Positions 17,000-25,505 of a stretch of DNA of 41,896 nt are shown here, one piece after another. The position numbers were made by a program, and so were the translations under genes. The stretch is taken from the NCBI GenBank assembly GCA_017853555.1, contig JAFMJH010000016.1:1-41896 (forward strand), given 5' to 3'. Position 1 is the stretch's first letter. Each line of letters begins with the position of its first letter. This DNA is from Steroidobacteraceae bacterium. Its GTDB lineage: Bacteria; Pseudomonadota; Gammaproteobacteria; Steroidobacterales; Steroidobacteraceae. The notes beneath the pieces were generated by a model, which worked only from the letters and a program-made list of their open reading frames with translations, was not told the DNA's origin and did no database searches.

Positions 17000-17875
17000 T
17001 CAGGACACCTCGCGACGCAAACGCCAGCGTTTGTGCGACCACGGCCAATCAGCCGGCGCTTCGCGAATCTGCTGCTCGACCCGGCGTGCATAGCGCTCGG
17101 TCAACTCACCGGCGCCGAACTGGCTGCCGGCCGCGGCGAGCAATTCGAAGCGCGCCTCGTAGCGACCGCGCCCGACGCGCCGGATCGCGACGAAATACGC
17201 GGGATAGCCGAGTTTTTCGACCAGCACCTCGCCGCCCATGAAAAAAGCGGAATCGCGATTGAGGAAACGCGTCCAATGACGTCGCTCGCTTGCCACGGGC
17301 TCCTGGTCCGACACCAGCGCGATCACGCGTGGCACGCGTCGCCGCGCCAGCACGTCGCGCATCATCGCGGGCACCGCCACGACCCGCGCACCGAAGCGCG
17401 TGCGCAAAGCACGCATTTCACGGTCCGCCCAATCATTGACCAAAGGTTTGTAGGCGCAGTCGACCGGCAAACCGTCGACCGACAGGCGCAACAAAATCCA
17501 CTCCCAGTTGCACTGGTGGGCGGCAAACAAAACGACGGGTCGACCCGCCGCGAGCTCCGCGTGCAACAGTTCGGAATTCGTGAACTGCAAGCGCGCGCGC
17601 AACTCCTCGGCCGAGATTCTCGCCGATTTCAGCAACTCGACCATGACGTCGGCGTAGCCGCGGTAGTAATCGCGCGTGAGGCGGCGTCGCGCCCGGACAT
17701 CAAGGTCGGGAAATGCGTGCGCGAGATTTTCGCTAACGACCTTCGGCCGGTACGGCGCGACGTTGGTCGCGAGCCAGGCGAGGCCGCGGGCCACGACGTG
17801 CAGGAATCCGAGCGGCAAGGCGGCGATCGCCCTCACCCACCATGCAGAACGCAGTGCTCGATGTTCGTTGGCCAC
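17000..17875 (-). CDS. lpxL: Lipid A biosynthesis acyltransferase, LpxL/LpxM (HtrB/MsbB) family
   Basis: Inner-membrane acyltransferase adding a secondary acyl chain to Kdo-lipid A. With the GTG start at 17873-17875 the protein is 291 residues, close to the family's 300. Catalytic HX4E is present in LFAAHQCNWEW (His120, Glu125), with a preceding membrane anchor (about 16-38), and later LVSDQEPVASERRHWTRFLN and FFMGGEVLVEKLGYPAYFVAI. A later GTG at 17836 and an upstream ATG at 17944 are alternatives; the ATG would run into the divergent gene. A TAACAT box 7 nt before the GTG supports the chosen start. Whether it is LpxL or LpxM cannot be told. Confidence 0.85.
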   Translation of the reverse strand: MANEHRALRSAWWVRAIAALPLGFLHVVARGLAWLATNVAPYRPKVVSENLAHAFPDLDVRARRRLTRDYYRGYADVMVELLKSARISAEELRARLQFTNSELLHAELAAGRPVVLFAAHQCNWEWILLRLSVDGLPVDCAYKPLVNDWADREMRALRTRFGARVVAVPAMMRDVLARRRVPRVIALVSDQEPVASERRHWTRFLNRDSAFFMGGEVLVEKLGYPAYFVAIRRVGRGRYEARFELLAAAGSQFGAGELTERYARRVEQQIREAPADWPWSHKRWRLRREVS

Positions 17876-17882
17876 GGCGTCG

Positions 17883-17929
17883 ATGTTACGCGCCCTGCTG
17901 CCGACTTCGCATCCGGTTCGTACTAGAAT
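17883..17929. promoter_or_regulatory. Divergent lpxL / histidine-phosphatase promoter region
   Basis: The 61-bp gap holds TAACAT (minus strand, 17888-17883), 7 nt before the lpxL GTG, and TAGAAT (plus, 17924-17929), 7 nt before the ATG at 17937. -35 matches are weak. This copies the mrp/metG layout at 1463-1525 almost exactly. Confidence 0.45.
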
Positions 17930-17936
17930 CGCCGCG

Positions 17937-18626
17937 ATGAGCACGCTCTACCTCGTTCGGCACGGACAAGCCTCTTTCGGCAGCGAAGATTACGACCGCC
18001 TCTCGCAAACCGGCGTGCAGCAAGTCGAATGGCTGCGAGATCATTGGCAAACCATCGACGAACGACTGGATGCCATCTACGCCGGGCGCCTGCGCCGCCA
18101 GCGCCATACGGCCGAAATTCTTGCCGCACCGGCAGGCAGCGCGGTGACGACGCTCGCACAGTTCGACGAATACGACGCCGATCGCTTGTTGCGTCACGCC
18201 GCCGAGTCGGGTCAATTGCAGCACGTCACGGCCGAAATGCTGATGAGCCGACGCTTCGATGCGCGATCCTTCCAGCGCGAACTCGAAGCGACGGGCCTCG
18301 CATGGATCGACGGTCGGTTGCACGCCGCGGGCGGCGAGAGCTGGCGCGAGTTCCGCACGCGCGTCGGCGACGGATTGCGCGAACTCGTCCGTCGCGAGGG
18401 GCGCGCCCGGCGCATCGCCGTCTGCACCTCGGCAGGCGTGATCGGTGCCGCCGTCGGCGAAGTGCTCGGTCTCTCCGATCACGAGACGATCAAACTCTCC
18501 TGGGCGGTCCACAATTCTTCGGTGACCCGTCTGCATTACGACGACAGGCGACTCAGCCTCTCCGCCTTCAACATCGTGCCGCACCTCGAACACCCGCAAC
18601 GTCGCGCACTCGTCACCTTCCGGTGA
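17937..18626 (+). CDS. Histidine phosphatase (phosphoglycerate mutase-like) family protein
   Basis: A 229-residue cytosolic phosphatase-fold protein. The phosphohistidine motif TLYLVRHGQASFG (His9) opens the protein; a second histidine lies in VHNSSVTRLHYDD near the C-terminus, and an Arg/Glu-rich middle (GRLRRQRHTAEIL) fits the family. The substrate is not predictable: members act on phosphosugars, nucleotides or phosphoproteins. The start is fixed by the conserved N-terminus; no Shine-Dalgarno is seen and a TAGAAT box lies 7 nt upstream. Its stop codon and that of convergent emrB form a 6-bp inverted repeat without a T-tract. Confidence 0.9.
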   Translation: MSTLYLVRHGQASFGSEDYDRLSQTGVQQVEWLRDHWQTIDERLDAIYAGRLRRQRHTAEILAAPAGSAVTTLAQFDEYDADRLLRHAAESGQLQHVTAEMLMSRRFDARSFQRELEATGLAWIDGRLHAAGGESWREFRTRVGDGLRELVRREGRARRIAVCTSAGVIGAAVGEVLGLSDHETIKLSWAVHNSSVTRLHYDDRRLSLSAFNIVPHLEHPQRRALVTFR

Positions 18627-18635
18627 CGGCCATCG

Positions 18636-20132
18636 TCACGCGGCCGCGAACCGCGGGCGCGAAGTCAGCCAGACGATCGGCAAAATCACGAGCGGCAGCA
18701 CGCACAGAAACACGTGCTGGTTCGAATACGACAGCACCAAAGATTCGCGGCGCAATTCGTCGATGAACCACGCGAGGGTCGCGCCATCGGCCAGCTGCGG
18801 CGTGAAATGCGCGGCTTCGAGCAAGCGTTGCACGTTGAAACTCGCATCGTGCGTCACGCGACTGACGAGCACGGCGATGCCGATGCTGCTGCCCAAGTTG
18901 CGCGAGAGCGTCAGCAACGCCGCCGCCTCGGTACGCAGCCGCGGATCGAGCGTCGCGAAGCCGAGCGTGTTGAGCGGCACGAACACGAAGCCGAGACCCA
19001 CGCCTTGCCACATCAGCCAACCGGTCAGCCATGCCGCCGGTGCATCCGATGGCGCGAACGACAAGGCGAACAAGCCCGATGACAACAGCACGCAGCCGAC
19101 GCTGAAGATCAGCCGCGGGTCGACTTTTCCGCCGACGCGACCCACCAGCATCATGCCGAACATCAAACCGACCCCGCGCGGCGCCAGCAGCAACCCGGCA
19201 CTGACGACCGAGTAGCCCTGCACTTCCTGCAAAAACTGCGGCAGCAACACCATGCCGCCCATGAACGGCCAACCGACCAGCAGCGACATGCCGATCGAAA
19301 TCATCAAATTGCGATTGGCGCCGAGCACCGGCGTGAACAAAGGGGTGCGCGTCGTGCGCACGTGCACCGCGAACATCCAGGCCGCGATCAAGCCGACGGC
19401 CACTTCGATGACGATCTCGGCCGATTCGAACCAATCGAGTTGCTGACCGCGATCGAGCGCGAGCTGCAACGGCACGATGGTGAGCGCGAGCAACACGAAC
19501 CCCAGGCGATCGAAGGGTCGCGGCGCCGGATCCGCATTGCCGCGCAGCGTCAGAGAAAGGCCGATGAGCGCGATCACCACGAACGGCAAGTTGATGTAGA
19601 ACACCGCTCGCCAGCCGAATTCCTCGGTCAACCAACCACCGACCGACGGCCCGAGTATGGGACCGACCATGACGCCCATGCCGAGCAACGCAAAAGCGCG
19701 ACTGAGATGCTGCGGCGGATAGACCGATTGCAGCGCCGTCTGTCCGAGCGGCAACAGCCCGGCACCGAACATGCCTTGCAAAAAACGCGCGAGCACCAGC
19801 GACTCGACGTTGGGCGCGAGTCCGCAGAGCACCGAAGAAATGCCGAAGCCGAGTACCGCGATCATGAACGATCGTCGCAATCCGAGTCGCGCCTCGACGG
19901 CCGCGAGCGCCGGCAGCGCACTCGCACTCGCGATCAGATAGGACGTGAGCACCCACGCCGCCTGCTCGCGCGTTGCGGCGAGATTGCCTTGCAACACGGG
20001 CAACGCGACGTTGGCGACGGTCATGTCGATGGCGTACAGCAAAATCGCCATCATCGTGCTCAAAGTGAGCACGAGGCGGCGCGTCCGCTCCGCCGCGGAG
20101 CCCGACTCGAACGTCGCCACCGCTGTCGTCAC
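18636..20132 (-). CDS. emrB: MFS multidrug efflux transporter, DHA2/EmrB family
   Basis: Proton-driven inner-membrane exporter, about 14 helices, 498 residues with the chosen GTG start. Visible: AIDMTVANVALPVLQGNLAAT (motif D1 region), WVLTSYLIASASALP, RFLQGMFGAGLLPLGQTALQ (motif C-like Gly-rich helix) and GPILGPSVGGWLTEEFGWRAVFYINLP, a hallmark of EmrB/QacA proteins. The GTG at 20130-20132 lies 2 nt after the emrA stop; a TTG overlapping that stop (TTGA) is an alternative. Part of the marR-emrA-emrB operon. The outer-membrane partner is not in the window. Confidence 0.93.
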   Translation of the reverse strand: MTTAVATFESGSAAERTRRLVLTLSTMMAILLYAIDMTVANVALPVLQGNLAATREQAAWVLTSYLIASASALPALAAVEARLGLRRSFMIAVLGFGISSVLCGLAPNVESLVLARFLQGMFGAGLLPLGQTALQSVYPPQHLSRAFALLGMGVMVGPILGPSVGGWLTEEFGWRAVFYINLPFVVIALIGLSLTLRGNADPAPRPFDRLGFVLLALTIVPLQLALDRGQQLDWFESAEIVIEVAVGLIAAWMFAVHVRTTRTPLFTPVLGANRNLMISIGMSLLVGWPFMGGMVLLPQFLQEVQGYSVVSAGLLLAPRGVGLMFGMMLVGRVGGKVDPRLIFSVGCVLLSSGLFALSFAPSDAPAAWLTGWLMWQGVGLGFVFVPLNTLGFATLDPRLRTEAAALLTLSRNLGSSIGIAVLVSRVTHDASFNVQRLLEAAHFTPQLADGATLAWFIDELRRESLVLSYSNQHVFLCVLPLVILPIVWLTSRPRFAAA

Positions 20133-20134
20133 GT

Positions 20135-21199
20135 TCAAAGCCCGGCGACGAATCGCGTCCAGCGCGTGCCGCTTTGCGGGTCGACGCTCACCAGAGCGCT
20201 CATGCCCGCTCGCAACGGCAAGTCTTTGGGACCACCGTCGATCGCGATGCGCACCGGCACGCGCTGCACGATCTTCACCCAGTTGCCCGAGGCGTTCTGT
20301 GCCGGGAGCACCGCGAATTCCGAACCACTGGCCGGACTGATAGTGTCGACGTGGCCCTGCCACTCCTGCCCCGGAAAAGCATCGATGCGCACGGTCGCAC
20401 GCAGCCCCTGTCGCAGCATGCCGACCTGGGTCTCCTTGAAGTTGGCTTCGACCCAAAGATCATCGGCACGCACCAAGGTCAGCAAGGCGACGCCGCGGCG
20501 CGCCAAAGTACCAGGCTGTGGCACTTTGGCCACCCGACCCGCCACCGGCGCGACGATGCCCGCATGCTGCAAGCGGAGTTTCGCGGCATCGAGTGCCGCC
20601 TGCGCATCACGCATGCGCGGATTTTTCTCGACGTGACCCTGCAGCGCTTCACCGAGGCGTACTTTGAGTTCGAGGATCGCCTGCTCCACCACGGCGCGCT
20701 GCGCGCGCGCTTGCGTCACGTCGTGTTCGGCGGCGTCGTACTTCGCGGTGGAGGTCAGTTTCGATGCCAGCAGTTCACGCTGCCGCTGCAACTCGCGCTC
20801 GAGGTAGCGCAATTGATCGTCGGACACCTTCAGCATGCCCTGACGCATTTCGTACTGGCGAAACGTCGCGGCGAACTCGGCGCGCAGACTCTCGAGTTGC
20901 GCAGCGGCGCGCTCCACGTCGAGTTCGAGCGCCGCGCGATCGAGCTTCACCAGCAACTGTCCCGCCGCGACCGACGCGTTCTCGGCCACCAGCACCTCTT
21001 GCACCGTTCCTTCGACTTCCGGATAGATGGTGACGATGTCTGATTTCAGATAAGCATTGTCGGTCTCAAGCAGACGACCGCCGAGACCCCAGACGAACAG
21101 GCCGACGACGATCGCCACGAGCGGCACGCCCCACAGCAATACTGCACGGGTACGCGATGGGCGCACGGGTTCGTTCGGCGGGGAGGACGCTGGGTTCAT
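20135..21199 (-). CDS. emrA: EmrA-type periplasmic adaptor (HlyD family)
   Basis: Membrane fusion protein linking EmrB to an outer-membrane channel. 354 residues: a single N-terminal membrane anchor (about 18-38), then LGGRLLETDNAYLKSDIVTIYPEVEG, half-lipoyl segments (NASVAAGQLLVKLD and GIVAPVAGRVAKVP), a coiled-coil hairpin (about 85-190) and a beta-barrel domain ending with LRAGMSALVSVDPQSG. The ATG overlaps the marR stop (ATGA, 21196-21199), so all three genes are likely co-translated. Confidence 0.94.
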   Translation of the reverse strand: MNPASSPPNEPVRPSRTRAVLLWGVPLVAIVVGLFVWGLGGRLLETDNAYLKSDIVTIYPEVEGTVQEVLVAENASVAAGQLLVKLDRAALELDVERAAAQLESLRAEFAATFRQYEMRQGMLKVSDDQLRYLERELQRQRELLASKLTSTAKYDAAEHDVTQARAQRAVVEQAILELKVRLGEALQGHVEKNPRMRDAQAALDAAKLRLQHAGIVAPVAGRVAKVPQPGTLARRGVALLTLVRADDLWVEANFKETQVGMLRQGLRATVRIDAFPGQEWQGHVDTISPASGSEFAVLPAQNASGNWVKIVQRVPVRIAIDGGPKDLPLRAGMSALVSVDPQSGTRWTRFVAGL

Positions 21200-21648
21200 T
21201 TGGACTCCGATTGCTGAATTCTTTGGATGCCGGCGATGAAGGACTTCAGACCGTTGCGCAAGGCGTTGGTCTCGGCGGTGCGCAACTCGCCGCAGGCTTC
21301 GCTGATGATCTCGTCGAGGATGATCCAGATCGAATCGACCACCCGCTCGCCGGCGGGCGTGAGATACAGGCAGTGCGCCCGTCGATCACGCGGGTCGATC
21401 TCGCGACGCAACAGACCGCGCGCCTCGAGATCGTCGATGACGCGCACCATCGACATGGGCTGCACTTCGAGTGCATCGGCGAGCGCACGCAAACTGGAGC
21501 CCGCGCGGGCCGACAGGAACGCCAGGCCGCGGGCGGTCGCCGGCGTCAGCTCCAGGGCCGCCACGCGCCGCGTGAACTCGTGTCGCAGACGCTTTTGGGC
21601 GTCGTGGATGAGAAACGCGAGATGTTCGCCGCGAGCAAGCTGACTCAT
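21196..21648 (-). CDS. MarR family transcriptional regulator of emrAB
   Basis: A 150-residue winged-helix repressor. LTPATARGLAFLSARAG, LRALADALEVQPMSMVRVIDDLEARGLLRREIDPRDRRAHCLYLTPAG is a complete MarR DNA-binding region with the wing Arg/Asp motif (DPRDRRA). As the first gene of marR-emrA-emrB it probably represses its own operon and is released by a ligand such as the exported compound (family knowledge). The ATG at 21646-21648 lies 6 nt from a TATTAT -10 box, so the message may be leaderless. An upstream in-frame ATG at 21684 falls inside the promoter and is unlikely. Confidence 0.92.
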   Translation of the reverse strand: MSQLARGEHLAFLIHDAQKRLRHEFTRRVAALELTPATARGLAFLSARAGSSLRALADALEVQPMSMVRVIDDLEARGLLRREIDPRDRRAHCLYLTPAGERVVDSIWIILDEIISEACGELRTAETNALRNGLKSFIAGIQRIQQSESK

Positions 21649-21654
21649 GGGCGA

Positions 21655-21689
21655 ATAATAGCAAGCATTGCTTATTAACTGCAATGCTT
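21655..21689 (-). promoter_or_regulatory. marR-emrAB promoter with nested MarR operator
   Basis: Minus-strand promoter: TTGCAG (21684-21679), 18-bp spacer, TATTAT (21660-21655). Across it lies a perfect 9-bp inverted repeat, AAGCATTGC (21663-21671) and GCAATGCTT (21681-21689), separated by 9 bp. The left arm with its neighbours is itself an 11-bp palindrome (AAGCATTGCTT, 21663-21673). Binding there would block polymerase, as expected of autoregulated MarR operons. Confidence 0.65.
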
Positions 21690-21698
21690 ACATTTTTG

Positions 21699-24600
21699 TC
21701 ATGCGGCGGCGGAGACGCCCTCGAGCCGATCTTCGAGGTCGGCATACAGACCCTGCAGACGCGCCAAGGTCGCCTCGTCCGCCTGCCACATGCCGCGTCC
21801 ATTCGCCTCGATGAGTCGACTCACGGCGTTGCGGGCGGCCGCGGGATTCGCCTCCTCGAGGCGCCGACGCATCACGTCGTCGAGCACGAACGTTTCGGCG
21901 GCGTCTTTGAACACCCACTCGTCCACCGACCCCAAGCTGCCCCAACCGACGAGATGCGTGAAACGATTGCCGATTTCGGCGGCACCGGCATGACCGTGGG
22001 CGAGCATGCCCTCGTACCATTTCGGGTTCAAAAGTTTCGTGCGCGCCTCGACGCGCAGCAGATCAGCCGCGCCGTCGAGTCGCACCTGCCCCGTATAACT
22101 CTCGGCGTAACTCAACGCGACCGACTCACCCTTGCGCTGCGTCGCGGCCAACTGCATCACGCCGCTGTGCCCGTAGTAGTGGCTCATGTCGGTGAGACCG
22201 TATTCCACCGAGTCGATCGCCTGGAACACGTGATCCACCGTGCCGAGCAAGGCACGCAGCGCCTCCGGCGCCGCGGCACCGTTGCGCGCACCGCCGGCGG
22301 TGTAGCCGTTGCGATGCTGATAGAGATCGGCCAACTGTCCGGCATCTTCCCACTGACTTTCTTCGACGACTTCGTCGACGCCGGTGCCGTAGAGCCCGGG
22401 CGCCTGGGTGAACACGCGCGCGGTGGCTTCTTCGAGCGTGCGACCCGCGGCGAGCATTGCATCGGCATTCGCCCGCAGATAGTTGTCGGCATGCGACTCG
22501 TCTGCGGTTGCCGCGCGCCGGAACAAATCGTCGAGCAGATCGAGCGTCATCTGGAACGTGTCGCGGAAGATCGACGAGACGTCGAGCAACACGTCGATGC
22601 GTGGCCGACCGAGCGTCGCGAGCGGCACAAGTTCGTAGCGGTAGATCTTGCCTTGGCCGTCACGCACCGGCTCGGCGCCGACGAGACCCAGCACCACGCC
22701 GAGTCCCTCGCCTTCACTTTTGATGGTGTCCATCGCCCACAAGGCCTGCGCCACCGTGCGCGGCCACTCCCCACCATGTTCGGTGCGGTGCTTGGCGAGC
22801 AACAACTCGGCCATGTGACGTCCGCGCTCGAGCGCCACGTCGGTCGGCAATCGCCACGGATCGATCCCGTGGATGTTGCGACCCGAGGGCAATGCGGCAG
22901 CACCGGAGCGCACCGGATCGGCGCCGTACGCGGGTCGCACATAGCCACCATCCAAAGCATGCATCACCGCATCGAGCTCTTCGCCGCAGCGACCGAGACC
23001 GATCACGATGCCGCGGCCCTCTGCCACATAGGCCGGCAGTTCCGCCGGGGGCGCCACGTCGATCAGCGAAGACCACACGCGCAACGGATCTTCGCGACCC
23101 ATCACCGATCGATCGATCAAGGCATCACGCAACAACGCATGTCGCTCAGCAGCGATACCCTGGGCCGACATCGAACGCGCGAGACCCGGCAGACCGTTGC
23201 GCGGCACGTCCATCGCCGCTTCCACCAGAGCCCGTGCGCGCTGTCGTTCGGGCGGTACGCCGAAAACGTGCAGACCATCGAGGATCAGCCGGTTCTCGAG
23301 ACGCGCCAGATGCTGCGCGAGACGCTCGCGATACGTGGCAAGCGGCTCGTCGGCGAGTTTCGGCAACTCGGGCAAGGCGCCGGTCAGATCGTCGCGGTCG
23401 TCATCGAGGCGCGCGCGCAGCTGCGCGAGCTGCTTGTAAAGCCCCGCGCGCGCATACGGCGGCACGGCGTGACTGACGATCGTCGCGTAACTGCGTCGTC
23501 GCGCGATCGCCGCCTCGGCCGGATTGTTGAGTGGATAAAGATAGAGATGCGGCACGCCGCCCATCAACACGTCGGGCCAGCAATCCGCCGTCAACGCGCC
23601 TTGCAAACCCGGCATCCACTCGACCGTGCCGTGCATGCCGACGTGGATGATCGCGTCGGCTTTCCAACCCTGACGCAGATGCGCGTAGAACGCGGCGTAT
23701 TGGTGATGCGGCGCGAAGCTGCGCTCGAAAAGCAACTTCATCGGATCGCCCGGCGTACCCATTTGCGGCTGCAGACCGATCATGACGTTGCCGTATTCGA
23801 CGGTGTCGAGTCGAATGGCCTCGCGCGATGCGGCGGCGATATCGCCGGGCGCCTGCCCCCACTGTCGTTCGATGCGATCGGCCGCACGGGTCGGCAAGAA
23901 TCGGCGGTAATCGGCCACGGAGAACGCGACGCCGTCCTGCCCCGAGGCGAGGGTCGCCAAACGACGCGTGAGTTCCGCCGACTCGAGCGGCGCGCGACCG
24001 ATCGAATATCCGTCGTCGCGCAGGCGACGCAGCAGACCGGTCACCGAAGCCGGCACATCGAGCAACGCAGCGGTACCCGCTTTACCCAAACCCGCGGGAA
24101 AATCGTAGAGCACGATCGCGATGCGACGCTCGGCCGCCGGTTTGCGACGCAGGCGTATCCAACCTTCGATCTGATCGATCGCGCGGGCGATGCGGTCCGG
24201 TACCGCCGTCAACTCGCCGTCTTTGATGGCGCCGAGTCCGATGGTGCTCGATACGCCATCCATCTCGGGCAAGTCGTACATCACGACGCTTTGCATGGCG
24301 TGTACGCCGCGCGCATGCCATTCGTGTTCTTCCTGCATCAACAACGGTTGCGCGACGACGTAGGGCACGTCGAGTTTGGCGAGCAGATCGGCCGCCGTTT
24401 CGTGGTAGTGACCCGGCTTGGTCGACGAAGCGGGACCGCCGACGATCGAGAACCCCATGGTCGAGACGAAGGCGTCGATGGGCTGCTCGGCGAGCCACTC
24501 CCGCACGGCCACGTGCGCCTCGATTCCGGAGACGAACACGGGCAGCACGGCCATGCCGCGCGCTTCGATACCGTCGATTAGTTCACGCAAATATGCGAGG

Positions 24601-25340
24601 CGCTGCACGACGTGCTTGCGCATGCCGAGTACCGCAACCAAAGGCTGCCCTTTGGTGTAACGGCCCGTCTTGCGCGCCCATTTCAGATACGCGGACGGGT
24701 CGGCAAAGAATTCGCCGCTGCGCGAATCCCAGCAACCCATGGTCGGAATCACGGCAACCGGCGCGACCTGCTGCGCAATCCCGAGCGTGTCGCGCAGAAT
24801 CAACTTCACCATCTGGGTGATGTTGGCGGCATCCGGCTGGTTCCAATACAAGTTCACGCCCAGCCAGGTGCGAAAGCCCGCCAACTTCTGCGGAATCAGC
24901 GGCAGCATCTTGACCGCCACCTTGACGAGTTTGGTGTAGGCGTAGAGCGCATCCTCGTCGCGACCGCGGGTGACGAGCCGCATCAACAGTTTGATTGCCT
25001 TCGGCGCCTCGCCTTTCTTTTCTTTGAAGCGGTGCTCCCCGACTTTGGTGAGTGCCATCACCTCGGGCATGCTCTCGTAGGCGAAGACCGCTGCGGCGCG
25101 CGTGTCGACGAGCTTGGCGGCAAGCCAATCCGCCTGGGCGCGCATATTGATCAAACTGAGGAACACGACATCGGAGCCCGCGAGCGCGGCAGCGAGCTCG
25201 GGATCGTCACGGTCGATGTGCGCGTCGTTGAAGATGCGCAACCGGACCTCGGCGCCCTCGGCGGCGAGCCGTCGCTCGACCTCGCCCCAAACGCCGGCAT
25301 TGAAGCGCTCGATCCCCACCACGAAAGTCAGCGTCGTCAT
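21699..25340 (-). CDS. bchH: Magnesium-chelatase-type subunit H (BchH/ChlH family)
   Basis: Large porphyrin-binding subunit of a class I metal chelatase, 1213 residues, full family length. The N-terminal domain (about 1-170) matches the DUF3479 domain of ChlH/BchH (DVVFLSLINM, FAYESMPEVMALTKVG), which CobN lacks. Then VGMHGTVEWMPGLQGALT, CWPDVLMGGVPHLYLYPLNN, IVSHAVPPYARAGLYKQLAQL and, near the end, RVEARTKLLNPKWYEGMLAHG and EANGRGMWQADEATLARLQG, each BchH-like rather than CobN-like. A GGGGA site precedes the ATG. Divergent from bchI-bchD, so a complete HID enzyme is encoded. The metal and pathway are open: no other bch or cob gene is here. Confidence 0.9.
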   Translation of the reverse strand: MTTLTFVVGIERFNAGVWGEVERRLAAEGAEVRLRIFNDAHIDRDDPELAAALAGSDVVFLSLINMRAQADWLAAKLVDTRAAAVFAYESMPEVMALTKVGEHRFKEKKGEAPKAIKLLMRLVTRGRDEDALYAYTKLVKVAVKMLPLIPQKLAGFRTWLGVNLYWNQPDAANITQMVKLILRDTLGIAQQVAPVAVIPTMGCWDSRSGEFFADPSAYLKWARKTGRYTKGQPLVAVLGMRKHVVQRLAYLRELIDGIEARGMAVLPVFVSGIEAHVAVREWLAEQPIDAFVSTMGFSIVGGPASSTKPGHYHETAADLLAKLDVPYVVAQPLLMQEEHEWHARGVHAMQSVVMYDLPEMDGVSSTIGLGAIKDGELTAVPDRIARAIDQIEGWIRLRRKPAAERRIAIVLYDFPAGLGKAGTAALLDVPASVTGLLRRLRDDGYSIGRAPLESAELTRRLATLASGQDGVAFSVADYRRFLPTRAADRIERQWGQAPGDIAAASREAIRLDTVEYGNVMIGLQPQMGTPGDPMKLLFERSFAPHHQYAAFYAHLRQGWKADAIIHVGMHGTVEWMPGLQGALTADCWPDVLMGGVPHLYLYPLNNPAEAAIARRRSYATIVSHAVPPYARAGLYKQLAQLRARLDDDRDDLTGALPELPKLADEPLATYRERLAQHLARLENRLILDGLHVFGVPPERQRARALVEAAMDVPRNGLPGLARSMSAQGIAAERHALLRDALIDRSVMGREDPLRVWSSLIDVAPPAELPAYVAEGRGIVIGLGRCGEELDAVMHALDGGYVRPAYGADPVRSGAAALPSGRNIHGIDPWRLPTDVALERGRHMAELLLAKHRTEHGGEWPRTVAQALWAMDTIKSEGEGLGVVLGLVGAEPVRDGQGKIYRYELVPLATLGRPRIDVLLDVSSIFRDTFQMTLDLLDDLFRRAATADESHADNYLRANADAMLAAGRTLEEATARVFTQAPGLYGTGVDEVVEESQWEDAGQLADLYQHRNGYTAGGARNGAAAPEALRALLGTVDHVFQAIDSVEYGLTDMSHYYGHSGVMQLAATQRKGESVALSYAESYTGQVRLDGAADLLRVEARTKLLNPKWYEGMLAHGHAGAAEIGNRFTHLVGWGSLGSVDEWVFKDAAETFVLDDVMRRRLEEANPAAARNAVSRLIEANGRGMWQADEATLARLQGLYADLEDRLEGVSAAA

Positions 25341-25505
25341 GCAAATCCCCTTCCCGCGCCAATGGATACGGGAGTAATTCCGGGTTGACAGTTAGCCGCG
25401 TCTTGATATGTTGACACATGGTACGCAGGGTGTGAGCGGTACCGCAACACGACGCTTTCGCAGCACGGAACTTGCCTCGAAAGTCGCTGACAGGAGCCCG
25501 GTTCC
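25341..25505. promoter_or_regulatory. bchH/bchI divergent control region with overlapping -35 boxes
   Basis: Plus strand: TTGACA (25385-25390), 16 bp, TATGTT (25407-25412), towards bchI. Minus strand: CTGTCA (25391-25386), 17 bp, TATCCA (25368-25363), towards bchH. The two -35 boxes are the same 7 bp read in opposite directions. GTTGACA occurs twice (25384-25390 and 25410-25416), 26 bp apart, the second copy over the plus -10. A 10-bp palindrome GCGGTACCGC lies at 25436-25445 in the roughly 87-nt bchI leader. I found no B12-box or clear riboswitch fold. Confidence 0.4.

Noticed and set aside
18623-18639. Terminator between the histidine phosphatase gene and emrB
   Set aside because: GTGACG-GCCAT-CGTCAC is a perfect 6-bp inverted repeat but contains both stop codons and lacks a T-tract on either side.
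21684-24581. A 965-codon plus-strand frame opposite bchH
   Set aside because: Same shadow effect; composition dominated by Arg, His and Gln, and the opposite strand encodes a fully conserved BchH-type protein.
21699-25340. Calling the large chelatase subunit CobN (cobaltochelatase)
   Set aside because: CobN lacks the DUF3479-like N-terminus, and its sequence around MHGT differs; the NNPAEA, YARAGLYKQ and TKLLNPKWYEG segments are BchH/ChlH-like. The metal specificity is nevertheless left open.
25381-25440. PpsR/CrtJ box (TGT-N12-ACA) controlling the bch genes
   Set aside because: Only imperfect matches such as CGT-N12-ACA (25399-25416) were found, so no photosynthesis-type operator can be claimed.
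25412-25505. Cobalamin riboswitch in the bchI leader
   Set aside because: No B12 box or matching stem set is visible; only short palindromes occur.
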